NCBI GenBank assembly: GCA_041397845.1
Contig: JAWKVW010000007.1
Coordinates: forward strand, 1 to 64,000
Origin: JAKPQE01 sp041397845
Lineage (GTDB): Bacteria > Pseudomonadota > Alphaproteobacteria > Rhizobiales > JAKPQE01
Direction of reading: 5' to 3'
DNA: 64,000 nucleotides
Numbering within the stretch: the first letter of the stretch is position 1; each line of letters begins with the position of its first letter. The notes beneath the pieces are model-generated. The model searched no databases, was not told where the DNA came from, and was given only the letters and a program-made list of their open reading frames with translations. The translations under genes and the position numbers were made by a program. Shown piece by piece: positions 43,608-53,560 of the stretch.

Positions 43608-45868
43608 CCGGCCTTCGTTCCCTTGACGAAACCACCGCCGGCATTTGCGGCGGCCTTGGCGGCTGCAGCGGCAGCGGCATTGGTGACGGAAGCGGCCTCA
43701 CCGGCAGGCTTGGCCGGACGGCGGACCGGAGCTTCCTCGGTGCGGATGACGGAGATCTCGCCCCGGGTCGCGGCCTTCAGGGTCTGATAGGCGCGGCTCG
43801 TTGCCGGATCGTTGGTGGTGTTGCGGGCGGCGAGCAGGCAGAAGCCGGCAAGGCCGCTGATATAGGAGGCGACGCTGTCCTCTTCCATCTCGCCGACATC
43901 GATGACGACGCGATCATAGGTCTGGGCGAGCGCTTCGAGAATTTCGTGGAAGCGCTCGGACTCGACGGCGTCGTGGTCGAGGATGCCGATCTGGCCGGCA
44001 GCGATGAAATGAACGCGCGAGGCGCGATCGCGGAAGATCACCTGCGCAAACGAGGCCGCGCCGGTCAGCAGGTCGACCAGGCCGGGAACGGCGGCACCGG
44101 CCACGAGCTTCGTCAGCTCGCCACCCCTGGCGGCGGCATCGATGAGGACGATCGAGGCGCCACCGGCCGACATGTTGCGGGCCATGCCGACGGCGGTGGC
44201 CGCCCCGCCGGCGGCCGGACCGGCACCGGCGATGACGATGAGGCGCGAGCGGTTCAGCATCTCGGAACGGCGGATACGGGCATCGATGTCGGCGACGCTG
44301 CGGATGCGGCCCTCGGCAGCGCTGGCCTCGGCGATCGGCATGACCGGCACCTGCGGCAGCGGCGGGGGAACATGGTCGGCGGCGGGGGCAACGACGACGC
44401 CGTCAACCGGCACTTCGCCGGGCACCATCGGCACGCCGAGATCGTGATCGACCTCGCGGCGCTTCAGGCCGGCGCCGGACATGAGGGCGCGCGTCAGCAC
44501 GAACAGCATCGACAGGATGAGGACGGCGACGGTGGCGGCGATAATGGTCGCCAGCTTCTTCGGATAGGCCGGCTCGCTCGACGGCGTGGCGCGCGAGATG
44601 ATGCGGGCGTTGGCCGGCAGATCCTCGGCATTCTGGCGGGCGGCAGCCTCGCGATATCGGGCAAGGAAGCTCTCGAGCAGGTCGCGCTGGGCCTTGGCCT
44701 CGCGCTCCAGGGCGCGCAGGTCCACTTCCTGCTCGCCGGCGCGGGAAGCTTCGGCCTTCAGCGTCGCCAGTTCGTCGGTCAGCGACTGCTCGCGCGCGGC
44801 GGCGAGGCGGGCGTCGTTCTCGAAGCCGCGGGAGATGCGGTAGACCTCCTTGCGCATCTGCGCCTCGAGATCGCGGAGTTGCGCGTTCAGTTCGCGGATG
44901 CGGGGATGGCCCGGCAGCAGCGTGATCGACTGCTCGGCGATCTGCGCCTTCTGCGTCAGAATTCTTTCCTGGAGCCGCTGGATCAGCGGCGAATTCATGA
45001 TTTCGTTGACGTTCTCGAGCGAGCGGCCGGAATTCAGGAGACCCTGGATTTCCTTCGCCTTGGCTTCGGACTCACTCTTTTCGGCGCGCGCCTTGGCAAG
45101 CTGGCCGTTGATGTCGGCCATCTGCGAGCTGCCGAGCGTCATGTTGTTCTGGCCGATGAGAAGGTCGGAACCGGACCGGAACGCGGCAACCTTGCCCTCG
45201 GCCTCGGCGACGCGCTTGCGCAGGCCCTGGATCTCGTTTTCGAGCCAGTTGGTGGCGCCGCGGGTGTTCTCGGCCTTGGCCGCCTGCTGCCACGACAGGT
45301 ATTCCTCGGCGATCGCGTTGGCGACCCTGGCGGCAAGATCGGGATCGGCGGAGGCGAATTCGACGACGATGACGCGCGACGTGGAGACCTGATAGACGGT
45401 CAGGCGCTTGTAGTAGTTGTCGAGCACCCGCTCCTCGGCCGACATCTGCATCGGGTCGCGGGCGATGCCAAAGGCAACGAGGATGCCCTTGACCGGCGAC
45501 ATGCCCTGCAGCATCGGGTCGAATTCGGCGAGCTTGCCAAGTTCGAAGCGCTTGATGACCTTGCGGGCGAGATCGCGGGCATTGATGATCTGGACCTGGC
45601 TGGCGACCGCCTCCTCGGAGAGCAGCGAGGAGCTGTCGCTCGGCTGGGTCTCGCCGGCCGGCCGGGTAAAGGTCGTCTCCTGGCTCTCGATGAGCAGGCG
45701 CGCCTCGGACTTGTAGAGCGGCGTCTGGATATTGACCCAGGCATAGGCGGCGGCACCGGCAAGACCGGCGAACAGCACGATCCAGACGATCGAGGCGCGC
45801 AGCGACTTCAGCAATCCGCCGAAGCTCACCTCCACCTCATCCGCGTCGTGAAAGTCAAAACTGCCCAT
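43592..45868 (-). CDS. Wzz/GumC-type polysaccharide co-polymerase with degenerate kinase domain
   Basis: A 758-residue inner-membrane protein that controls chain length and export of exopolysaccharide. Two membrane helices (SIVWIVLFAGLAGAAAYAWV near residue 28 and IIAATVAVLILSMLFVLTRA near 445) bracket a long periplasmic coiled coil (ANAIAEEYLSWQQAAKAENT, QMRKEVYRISRGFENDARLA). The C-terminal tyrosine-kinase-like domain reads VIAGAGPAAGGAATAVGMAR, where a Walker A lysine is expected; no lysine or tyrosine cluster is seen. It is divergent from the export gene, 194 bases away. Confidence 0.9.
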   Translation of the reverse strand: MGSFDFHDADEVEVSFGGLLKSLRASIVWIVLFAGLAGAAAYAWVNIQTPLYKSEARLLIESQETTFTRPAGETQPSDSSSLLSEEAVASQVQIINARDLARKVIKRFELGKLAEFDPMLQGMSPVKGILVAFGIARDPMQMSAEERVLDNYYKRLTVYQVSTSRVIVVEFASADPDLAARVANAIAEEYLSWQQAAKAENTRGATNWLENEIQGLRKRVAEAEGKVAAFRSGSDLLIGQNNMTLGSSQMADINGQLAKARAEKSESEAKAKEIQGLLNSGRSLENVNEIMNSPLIQRLQERILTQKAQIAEQSITLLPGHPRIRELNAQLRDLEAQMRKEVYRISRGFENDARLAAAREQSLTDELATLKAEASRAGEQEVDLRALEREAKAQRDLLESFLARYREAAARQNAEDLPANARIISRATPSSEPAYPKKLATIIAATVAVLILSMLFVLTRALMSGAGLKRREVDHDLGVPMVPGEVPVDGVVVAPAADHVPPPLPQVPVMPIAEASAAEGRIRSVADIDARIRRSEMLNRSRLIVIAGAGPAAGGAATAVGMARNMSAGGASIVLIDAAARGGELTKLVAGAAVPGLVDLLTGAASFAQVIFRDRASRVHFIAAGQIGILDHDAVESERFHEILEALAQTYDRVVIDVGEMEEDSVASYISGLAGFCLLAARNTTNDPATSRAYQTLKAATRGEISVIRTEEAPVRRPAKPAGEAASVTNAAAAAAAKAAANAGGGFVKGTKAGRAAA

Positions 45869-46062
45869 TTCCGTCCCCGTTACGCCGGTACGTGCTCCGG
45901 GGCATTACAGTCTGTTAAGGTAACCACACCGTTAATCGACGGCCTCTCCCTGCTGCGCCGGCAAAATGGCCAAACCCCGTGAGGCGTCGATCGGTCAGGA
46001 TTTGTTAACCATAAAGATCGAAGAGTAGTCCCATAGACGTCTCAACTCCGTCGGACTTCTCG

Positions 46063-46638
46063 ATGATCGCGCGCACCGCCATATTGAGACTCGCCCTGGG
46101 TCTCCTGTCGCTCGGGCTGCTTTTGGGCGGCTGCGCGACCTATCAGCCGCGCAACACGGTGTTCGACGAATCGATGACGGCGCCGTACCGGCTCGACAGC
46201 GGCGACAAGCTGCGCGTCACCGTCTTCGGCCAGAAAGAGCTCTCCAACACCTTTGCCGTCGACAGTTCCGGCTATATCGCCATGCCGCTGATCGGCGGCG
46301 TGGCGGCACGGAACCTGACGACGCAGGAACTGGAGGCCGCGATCGCCGGCCAGCTTCGCACCAACTACGTCCGCGATCCGGACGTAACGGTCGAGGTCGC
46401 GACCTACCGGCCCTTCTTCATCATGGGCGAGGTCAAGAACGCCGGGCAATATCCCTATGTCGCCGGCATGACCATGCAGATGGCGATCGCCATCGCCGGC
46501 GGCTACTCGGCGCGCGCCAACAAGCGCGAGGTCCTCGTCACGCGCATGTTCAACGGCGAGGTCGTGCACGGCACCGTGCCGATCACCTTCCCGCTGCGCC
46601 CCGGCGACACGCTCTACATCCGCGAACGCTATTTCTGA
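46063..46638 (+). CDS. polysaccharide export lipoprotein, Wza-like
   Basis: A 191-residue outer-membrane lipoprotein. The signal ends in the lipobox LLGGC; then follows the Poly_export domain (YRLDSGDKLRVTVFGQKELS, VDSSGYIAMPLIGGVAARNL) and one SLBB domain (GEVKNAGQYPYVAGMTMQMA). It is about half the length of E. coli Wza, as is usual in alphaproteobacteria, and would form the periplasmic part of the export channel. It is first of a rightward run of four polysaccharide genes. Confidence 0.92.
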   Translation: MIARTAILRLALGLLSLGLLLGGCATYQPRNTVFDESMTAPYRLDSGDKLRVTVFGQKELSNTFAVDSSGYIAMPLIGGVAARNLTTQELEAAIAGQLRTNYVRDPDVTVEVATYRPFFIMGEVKNAGQYPYVAGMTMQMAIAIAGGYSARANKREVLVTRMFNGEVVHGTVPITFPLRPGDTLYIRERYF

Positions 46639-46658
46639 CCTTTTTCCGGGAACGCCAA

Positions 46659-47801
46659 ATGACCGACGCCAACGGTTCGCCGCTCGACATCCTGCAGGTG
46701 TTGCGGGCCCCGGTGGGCGGCCTGTTTCGCCATGTCGCCGATCTGGCGCGCGGCCTTTCGGCGCGCGGGCACCGGGTCGGCATCGTCGCCGATGCCTCGA
46801 CGGGCGACGCCATCGCCGAGGACGTCTTTGCCGAACTTGCCGGCATCTGCGCGCATGGGGTGACGCGCGTGCCGATGAGCCGGCAGATCGGCCTTTCCGA
46901 CATTTCGGCGACGGCGCATGTGGCCGAGCGCATCAACTCGGCGCGCGCGCGGATCGTCCATGGCCACGGCGCCAAGGGCGGCGCCTATGCGCGGCTCGCG
47001 GCGCGGCGGATCAAGGGAGCGGCCCGGCCAGCGGTCATCTACACGACCCATGGCGGCAGCCTGCACTACAAGCGCACGACGCCGGCGGGCTTCGTCTTCC
47101 TGTCGCTCGAGCAACTGCTCGCCCCCCTCACCGACGCCATCATCTTCGAGAGCGCCTATGGCGAGGGCGTGTTCCGGGCCAAGGTCGGCAACCCGCCAGG
47201 CATCGCCCGGGTCATCCACAACGGCCTGAAGCCGGCCGAGTTCGACCCGGTCGGCGGCGAGCCGAGCTTCGATTTCCTCTATGTCGGCGAACTGAGGATG
47301 CTGAAGGGCGTCGACGTGCTGATTGAGGCGCTTGCCCGGGTTTCGGCCCCGGACGGGCGGCCGGCGACGCTCAACATCGTCGGCGGCGGACCCGACGAGG
47401 CAGTGTTCCGGGCTGCCGTCGATGCCGCCGGGCTTGGCGAGCGGGTCGTCTTTTCCGGCGTGCGCCGGGCGCGCGAGGCATTCGCCACGGCCAATGCGAT
47501 CATCGTCCCCTCGCGGGCCGAATCGCTGCCCTACATCGTCCTTGAAGCATCCGCCGCCGGCCTGCCGGTGATCGCGACGCGGGTCGGGGGCATTGCCGAA
47601 ATCTGCGGACCGACGGCCGACCGGCTGATTCCGGCCGACGATGTCGCGGCGCTGGCGACGGCGATGAACGGCGTTCTTGCCGATCCGGCGGCAGCGCGGG
47701 CGGAGGCCGCGGTTCGGCGTGCGTTCGTTGCCGAGACCTTCGGCCTCGACCTGATGGTCGACCGGATCGTCGCGCTCTATCGCGAGACGCTTCCGGCATA
47801 A
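46659..47801 (+). CDS. glycosyltransferase family 4
   Basis: A 380-residue GT-B retaining glycosyltransferase. The N-terminal acceptor side starts DILQVLRAPVGGLFRHVADL; the C-terminal donor side has FDFLYVGELRMLKGVDVLIE, LNIVGGGPDEAVFRAAVDAA, and the EX7E motif in RAESLPYIVLEASAAGLPVI. It transfers a sugar from a nucleotide donor to the lipid-linked repeat unit; which sugar is not predictable. It follows the export gene by 20 bases. Confidence 0.9.
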   Translation: MTDANGSPLDILQVLRAPVGGLFRHVADLARGLSARGHRVGIVADASTGDAIAEDVFAELAGICAHGVTRVPMSRQIGLSDISATAHVAERINSARARIVHGHGAKGGAYARLAARRIKGAARPAVIYTTHGGSLHYKRTTPAGFVFLSLEQLLAPLTDAIIFESAYGEGVFRAKVGNPPGIARVIHNGLKPAEFDPVGGEPSFDFLYVGELRMLKGVDVLIEALARVSAPDGRPATLNIVGGGPDEAVFRAAVDAAGLGERVVFSGVRRAREAFATANAIIVPSRAESLPYIVLEASAAGLPVIATRVGGIAEICGPTADRLIPADDVAALATAMNGVLADPAAARAEAAVRRAFVAETFGLDLMVDRIVALYRETLPA

Positions 47802-47803
47802 GC

Positions 47804-47823
47804 CTGGGGCAGCGACGCCCCAG
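47804..47823 (+). terminator. weak hairpin after the glycosyltransferase gene
   Basis: A 7-bp stem (CTGGGGC with GCCCCAG) and a 6-base loop directly after the stop codon, without a U-run. Confidence 0.35.
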
Positions 47824-47961
47824 CCGGTCCAGAATCAGCCATTCCGCCGGAAACCCCAAGGTCTCCGCGGCTTGTCGGCCGTGCTTTAAGCCTTCCTGAA
47901 ACTTTCCCTGCTAAGCCTTGTCGGACAAGAAAAGTCCAATAAAGCGTACAGGGCGTCAGGA

Positions 47962-49525
47962 ATGTTGATCGATACTCGGGAAGCTTTGCGTAACGAGCTG
48001 CGCGGTGCAGGCGCTGCAGCCGCGACACCACAGGCCAGCCACGAAGAGGCGCGGCGGCGCGAACGGACGCGACCGCTCGGCCCCAAGGCACTGGAAATCA
48101 TCCGCGAACAGGTCGGCGAGCCGATCTCGCGGGTCGTTCTCGCCGGCATGGTGCGGCTCGGATTTCACGCTGACGCTCATCGTCGGCGCGCTCGTCTACG
48201 GTTTCTACATCTACGGCTGGCGCGGCTTTGACGCGCTTTACAGCGCCATGCTGGTGCTGGCACCGGCGACGACCGTCGTCGTGCTGCAGGCCCTCAATGG
48301 CTATCGCATCAACCTGTTCCGCAGCGTCGTGCGGCAGTCGGCACGCATCGCGGCGGGCTGGACCGGCGTCTTCGCCCTCGTCATGGCGACCCTGTTCTTT
48401 GCCAAGGCCGGCGCCGATGTGTCCCGCCTCTGGCTCGGCATCTGGTATGTCGGCGGCCTTACAGTGCTGATCGGCTCGCGCGTCGTCCTCTATGCTCTCG
48501 TCAAGACGTGGACCGACGCCGGCCGTCTGCAGCAGCGGGCGGCGATCGTCGGCGGCGGCGCGGCGGCCGAGAAGCTGATTGCCGATCTCGAAGCCTCCAA
48601 GGATCACGACATCCGGATCTGCGGCGTCTTCGACGATCGCAATGACGAGCGCTCCTCCGACATGGTCGGCGGCTATCCGAAGCTCGGCAATGTCGACGAT
48701 CTCGTCGAATTTGCCCGCCATACCCGCATCGACCTTCTCATCGTCACCATTCCGATGAGCGCCGAAGCGCGCGTCCTGCAGATGCTGCGCAAGCTCTGGG
48801 TGCTGCCCTGCGACATCCGCATGAGCGCGCACACCAACAAGCTGCGCCTGCACAAGCGCGCCTATTCCTACATCGGCAACGTGCCGTTCCTCGACGTCTT
48901 CGACCGGCCGATCGCCGACTGGGACGTCATCGTCAAGGCGGCCTTCGACCGGATCGTCGGCACGCTGATGCTGATCGGCTTTGCGCCGGTGATGGCGGCG
49001 GTGGCGCTGGCGGTGAAGCTGGAATCGAAGGGTCCGGTGTTCTTCAAGCAGCGCCGGCACGGCTTCAACAACGAGCTGATCTCGGTCTACAAGTTCCGCT
49101 CGATGTACACCGACCGGTGCGACACGAACGCGGCCAAGCTCGTCACCAAGGACGACCCGCGCGTCACCAGGGTCGGCAAGTTCATCCGCAAGACCAGCCT
49201 CGACGAGCTGCCGCAGCTCTTCAATGTGGTCAAGGGCGAGCTGTCGCTGGTCGGGCCGCGTCCGCACGCGACCCAGGCCAAGGCCGACAACCAGCTCTAC
49301 AAGGACGTGGTCGACGGCTACTACGCCCGCCACAAGGTGAAGCCGGGCATCACCGGCTGGGCGCAGATCAACGGCTGGCGCGGCGAGACCGACACGGCCG
49401 ACAAGATCCAGGGCCGCGTCGAGCACGACCTGCACTACATCGAGAACTGGTCGATCCTCTTCGACCTCTACATCCTGGCGATGACGCCGGTGTCGCTCCT
49501 GTCCAAGTCGGAGAACGCCTATTGA
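47962..49525 (+). CDS. initiating sugar-phosphate transferase, WcaJ/ExoY type (one frameshift)
   Basis: A polyisoprenyl-phosphate hexose-1-phosphate transferase of about 521 residues that starts each polysaccharide repeat unit on undecaprenyl phosphate. The N-terminal half has four membrane helices and a CoA-binding-like domain (RAAIVGGGAAAEKLIADLEA); the C-terminal catalytic part has FFKQRRHGFNNELISVYKFR, FIRKTSLDELPQLFNVVKGE, LVGPRPHA and YYARHKVKPGITGWAQINGW. Two bases are missing near 48165, between GMVRL and DFTLTLIVG. The ATG at 47962 is preceded closely by CAGGA. Confidence 0.9.
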
Positions 49526-50796
49526 GCGCGTCGGCCACGACCGCAGCGATCAGCGCCCGTGGCGCCCTTCCTTCACGGGGGGCGTCACAGGGCGTTGTCG
49601 GCCTCATCGGTCGCGGCCTCGTCTGGATCACCGTGTTTTCCGGCGCGCTCGTCTATCGCGAGCCGGCGCCCTATGAAATCCTCGCCGTCGCGACGATCGG
49701 CTTCTTCTTTGCGGTGGTCGGCATCTCGTTCGTCCGCGAGACGCTGCCGGCGATCATCGTGCTGCTCGTCTTCGTCATCGGCGGCCTTGCCGGGCCGCTG
49801 ATCGCGACGGTCACGGGCGACGCGGCGATGTATCTCGCGGTCACCGCCTTCCTTGCCGGCACCTCGATCTTCTTTGCAACCTATGTCGCCGAGAACACCG
49901 AGCGGCGCATGGATGCGATCATGGCCGCCTATGCGGCGGGCGCGGTCGTTGCCTCGCTTGCCGGCGCCATCGGCTATTTCCATCTCGCGCCGGGCGCCGA
50001 GATGTTCACACTCTACGGGCGGGCGCGCGGCACCTTCCAGGACCCGAACCCCTATGGCGCGTTCCTCATCCTGCCGGCGCTCTTCGCCCTCCAGCGCATT
50101 CTCGTCGGCCGGCTGGACAAGGCGCTCATTCCGGCAGTCGTCTTCGCCATCGTCGCGATCGGCATCTTCCTGTCGTTCTCGCGGGCGGCCTGGGGCATGC
50201 TCGCCTTCTCATCGATCCTCATCACCGCCCTCACCTTCGTTCTGGCGCCGACCAACCGGGTGCGCGGGCGGATCAGCATCCTTGCCGTCGTCGGCGTCGT
50301 GCTGGTCATCACGCTCATCGGCATCGCGCTGTCGATCCCGCAGATCCGGGCGCTGCTGATGGAGCGCGCCAGCCTCGTGCAGGACTACGATTCGGGACCG
50401 CAGGGCCGGTTCGGGCGCTATCTGCCGGGCCTGCTGCTGGTCATCGACAATCCGTTCGGCCTCGGGCCGGGCGGATTTGCCAAGATCTTCCCGGAAGACC
50501 CGCACAACACCTTCCTCAAGACCTTCATCGAATATTCCTGGCTTTCGGGCGCGTCCTATTTCGTCATCGTCACGACGACGCTCTATCAGGCGGGCAAGCG
50601 CATCTTCCAGGCCGGACCCTATCGCTGGTACCTGCTGCCGGTGTTCGCCGCCTTCCTGATGAATTCGCTCGAAAGCATGATCATCGACGTCGACCACTGG
50701 CGGCACTTCTACCTGCTGATCGGGCTCTGCTGGGGCCTCATTGCGGCGCACGACCGGGCCCGGCGGCGATCCATGAACGCCGCGCCAAACTTCTGA
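49522..50796 (+). CDS. O-antigen-ligase / Wzy-type membrane protein
   Basis: A ~424-residue protein with about ten membrane helices (GLVWITVFSGALVYREPAPY, TIGFFFAVVGISFVRE, ILVVGVVLVITLIGIALS-like ILAVVGVVLVITLIGIAL). The Wzy_C signature is ARGTFQDPNPYGAFLILPAL and the large periplasmic loop EDPHNTFLKTFIEYSWLSGA. It would polymerise or ligate repeat units in the periplasm. The best start is TTG at 49522, overlapping the stop of the transferase gene as TTGA, which implies translational coupling. Confidence 0.85.
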   Translation: MSASATTAAISARGALPSRGASQGVVGLIGRGLVWITVFSGALVYREPAPYEILAVATIGFFFAVVGISFVRETLPAIIVLLVFVIGGLAGPLIATVTGDAAMYLAVTAFLAGTSIFFATYVAENTERRMDAIMAAYAAGAVVASLAGAIGYFHLAPGAEMFTLYGRARGTFQDPNPYGAFLILPALFALQRILVGRLDKALIPAVVFAIVAIGIFLSFSRAAWGMLAFSSILITALTFVLAPTNRVRGRISILAVVGVVLVITLIGIALSIPQIRALLMERASLVQDYDSGPQGRFGRYLPGLLLVIDNPFGLGPGGFAKIFPEDPHNTFLKTFIEYSWLSGASYFVIVTTTLYQAGKRIFQAGPYRWYLLPVFAAFLMNSLESMIIDVDHWRHFYLLIGLCWGLIAAHDRARRRSMNAAPNF

Positions 50797-50812
50797 AAAG
50801 CTTTGATGAAAA

Positions 50813-50889
<77 letters not shown>

Positions 50890-50967
50890 ACACGGCGATT
50901 AGGTAACGCCTCGCCGGCCGGGGCGCAAGGCTTATTCGCGGAGCCCGCCGGCCGCGTGAGCCAGGGG

Positions 50968-52038
50968 TCAGTCGGCCGGCGGCGGGTTGGCACCGTCGCC
51001 CGGCGTCACGATCTCGGCGGCAAATTCGGGGTAGTACGAGACTTCGCCATACCAGACGTCGATGTAGCGGGCGAGATCGGCGGGCGACAGGCCGTCGAAC
51101 ACCGGCACTTCCATATCGAAGACGATACCCTCGCCCCCGTCTGGTCCCTTGCTCCCGTCTGGTCCTTCGCCGCTCTCCGGCCGAACACGGACATACCACT
51201 CGGCGCCGTTCCACCAGTTGAGGCGTTCGTTCGAGGCCCCCGCCCGGCTGGCATTGGCAAGGAAGCGCAAGGCGCCGCAATGGCCGATCGCCGGCGAGCA
51301 AAGGCCGGTCGCAACCGTCGTCTCGACCTCGCCGAGCGTGACGGCAATGGTGCGCCCGGCGCCGTTCCCGGCAAGGGTCGCCGGGTAGCCGGCAGCCTCG
51401 AACATCGCGGCAACGGCGTCCGGCGTGACGAGTGCGAGGCGGTGGTCGGGCGGGACGGCCGCGCCCTTGTCGAGCAGCGCCCTGGCGGCGGCGAGCGCGG
51501 CGGCCATGGCGGTGCGGCGGGTTTCCTCGCCGATCGGCACCGGCGCCGTCGTTGCCGGACCGGACGCGGCCATGGTGGCGGCAAGGTCGCGCCAGACGGC
51601 AATCAGGGTTTTCAGGCGCAGGTCGAGATCACCGGAGACCAGCGACTGGTCGAGCTCGGCCGAGACCAGGCCGGTGTCGGGGTCGGTGAAGACCTTGAGG
51701 AACGGCCAGAAGCCATTGGCGGAAAGCACTTTTTCCGGCGCCAGCACGGCCACTGCATCGAAGGTCGCCGAGATGGCGATGTCGCGGCAGACGCCGCTCG
51801 CCGGATCGCAGTCGCCCAGCAGGAACAGCGTCTCGCGGTCGTCGAGCATCGTCGTGATGGCAAGCGCGCCGCCGTCGGTGGTGTCGTAGGTGCCGGTGAT
51901 GCCGAGGCGTTCCAGTGCATCGGCGACATCATCGCGGCTGGCGCCGCCGGCCGAGGCCCCGGCCGGGACAGCGGCAAAGAGCGCGGAGAACATTGCTGCC
52001 GCGAGGGCGGCAGAGAGGTTGCGAACGCGCGACATCAT
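50968..52038 (-). CDS. exported protein with YbjN-like domains
   Basis: A 356-residue protein with an N-terminal signal (SAALAAAMFSALFAAVPAGA). Two similar halves are visible: DDVADALERLGITGTYDTTD with TLFLLGDCDPASGVCRDIAI, and PDAVAAMFEAAGYPATLAGN with TVATGLCSPAIGHCGALRFL. Each has a helix-strand-strand pattern and a pair of cysteines, like the YbjN sensory-regulator family. Near the C-terminus GPDGSKGPDGGEG is a short internal duplication. The function is unknown; a periplasmic location is likely. Confidence 0.7.
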   Translation of the reverse strand: MMSRVRNLSAALAAAMFSALFAAVPAGASAGGASRDDVADALERLGITGTYDTTDGGALAITTMLDDRETLFLLGDCDPASGVCRDIAISATFDAVAVLAPEKVLSANGFWPFLKVFTDPDTGLVSAELDQSLVSGDLDLRLKTLIAVWRDLAATMAASGPATTAPVPIGEETRRTAMAAALAAARALLDKGAAVPPDHRLALVTPDAVAAMFEAAGYPATLAGNGAGRTIAVTLGEVETTVATGLCSPAIGHCGALRFLANASRAGASNERLNWWNGAEWYVRVRPESGEGPDGSKGPDGGEGIVFDMEVPVFDGLSPADLARYIDVWYGEVSYYPEFAAEIVTPGDGANPPPAD

Positions 52039-52140
52039 TCATCCCTTGCGACGTCAGGCCGGGTCTTGCGACGGCAGGCATCAGCAGGACCTTACGGTAT
52101 CTGCGGGCGGTGCGGGAGCGGGTGCGGCGATGGCGCCGGG

Positions 52141-53211
52141 TCAGCGGGCCTGGTCGAGCAGGCGCTTGCACTCGAGCAATTCGAAAAGCGTCGCCTGGAG
52201 ACGGCGGACATCCTCGCGGTTGAGGCCGCCATGATGATCGCCGGCCCGGTCGTGGCCGCGCAGGCGATCCATGAAGCCGATGCGCGGGGCATTTTCGGCG
52301 ACGACCTCACCGACCGAGCGGGCAACGGCGTGGCGAGCCGGCGGATGCTCATGACCATCGACATGATGATCGGCGATGTCGGCCGGGAGGCGCGGGGAAA
52401 CCGGGGCATGCACCTCAGGCGAACGAGACTCGGCCGTTCGCGACTGGGTCGGGCGGTGCGCCGGCGCCTGACCCTGAGCCGCAGGGGCAGCGGGGCGGAC
52501 CGGGGCGAACCGCGGCTCGGCCGCAGCACCTGCAGCATGGCCCTCGCCACGACCGGAATGCGCCTCGCCATATTCGGCATCGCGGGCCGGATGAACCGGC
52601 GGGGCGACGCGCGGCGTCACCGGGTGCGCGCTTGCGACCGGCGGCGCGGACAGCTCGCCGTGCGGATGCATTTCGGCGGACGGGTGATTCTCTGGTGCAG
52701 GCTGGTGTTCTGGCGTCGGGCGGTGGGAGGCGACAGGGCGCCGCGCCGCCTCGTGCACGGTGTCGACAAAATCAGTGTGATGCTCGACGCGATGCTCGGC
52801 CATCGGCGCCGGCGGAACCGGGCGGGCGCCCTCGAAGGGCAGGCGCGGCTCGCCGCGCGCATCGGCCATGTCATCGGCGGCATCGTCGAAGGAAAGGCCC
52901 TGCTCGACATCGCCGGCGACGATATCCGTGGCAACGACGTCGTCGCGCCAGATGGTCATGACATGGCGCACGCCCTGCTCGCGCAGGATCTTCTGCACGC
53001 CGCGAATGGTGAAGCCGTGACCATAGAGGAGATGACGAATGCCGCGCAAAAGGTCGACATCGTCCGGCCGATAGTAGCGGCGTCCGCCGCCACGCTTCAT
53101 CGGCTTGATCTGATTGAACCGGGTTTCCCAGAAACGCAGGACGTGCTGCGGGAGGTCGAGCTCTTCGGCCACCTCGCTGATCGTCCGGAAAGCTTCGGGG
53201 CTCTTGTCCAC
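52141..53211 (-). CDS. MerR-family transcriptional regulator with a long His/Pro-rich linker
   Basis: A 356-residue protein. Residues 8-80 are a MerR winged helix (FRTISEVAEELDLPQHVLRF, RRYYRPDDVDLLRGIRHLLY), and RGVQKILREQGVRHVM follows. Residues 120-310 are low-complexity, rich in histidine, proline, alanine and glutamate (PEHQPAPENHPSAEMHPHGE). A short helix at the end (RRLQATLFELLECKRLLDQA) may dimerise. Its place after ihfA is conserved in the order. The ligand, if any, is unknown; the linker could bind metal. Confidence 0.88.
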   Translation of the reverse strand: MDKSPEAFRTISEVAEELDLPQHVLRFWETRFNQIKPMKRGGGRRYYRPDDVDLLRGIRHLLYGHGFTIRGVQKILREQGVRHVMTIWRDDVVATDIVAGDVEQGLSFDDAADDMADARGEPRLPFEGARPVPPAPMAEHRVEHHTDFVDTVHEAARRPVASHRPTPEHQPAPENHPSAEMHPHGELSAPPVASAHPVTPRVAPPVHPARDAEYGEAHSGRGEGHAAGAAAEPRFAPVRPAAPAAQGQAPAHRPTQSRTAESRSPEVHAPVSPRLPADIADHHVDGHEHPPARHAVARSVGEVVAENAPRIGFMDRLRGHDRAGDHHGGLNREDVRRLQATLFELLECKRLLDQAR

Positions 53212-53248
53212 GTGTCTCTACGACGCCGCCGTCGGTTCGAAGAGGCAA

Positions 53249-53560
53249 CTAGTCCTTGCCGTGGGCAAGTCCGTCGTTGATCTTCTGCTTCAGGACATTG
53301 CTCGGCTTGAAGACCATCACCCGCCGCGGCGAGATCGGAACCTCCTCGCCCGTCTTGGGATTGCGACCGACGCGCTCGCCTTTCGAACGAACGACAAAAG
53401 AGCCGAACGAGGAGAGCTTGACCGTCTCGCCCTCAACAAGCGAGTCGGAAATCTCCTTCAGCACCATTTCGACGAGCTCAGCCGATTCAGTGCGCGACAG
53501 GCCCACTTTCTGATAGACCGCCTCGCATAAATCGGCGCGCGTAACAGTCCTGCCCCCCAT
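53249..53560 (-). CDS. ihfA: integration host factor subunit alpha
   Basis: A 103-residue DNA-bending protein that pairs with IHF beta. Landmarks: TVTRADLCEAVYQKVGLSRT, VKLSSFGSFVVRSKGERVGR, and the beta-arm region RNPKTGEEVPISPRRVMVFK with the intercalating proline. The start MGGRTVTRADL at 53560 gives normal length; the frame is open 30 codons further without family similarity. Located between fabH and merR as usual. Confidence 0.95.
   Translation of the reverse strand: MGGRTVTRADLCEAVYQKVGLSRTESAELVEMVLKEISDSLVEGETVKLSSFGSFVVRSKGERVGRNPKTGEEVPISPRRVMVFKPSNVLKQKINDGLAHGKD

Noticed and set aside
42137..45982. A 1281-codon open frame that begins in the acetyltransferase gene
   Set aside because: It changes sense at the deletion near 42910 and then runs antisense through the GumC-like gene. 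The translated part has no natural composition, and a strong terminator at 43391 lies inside.
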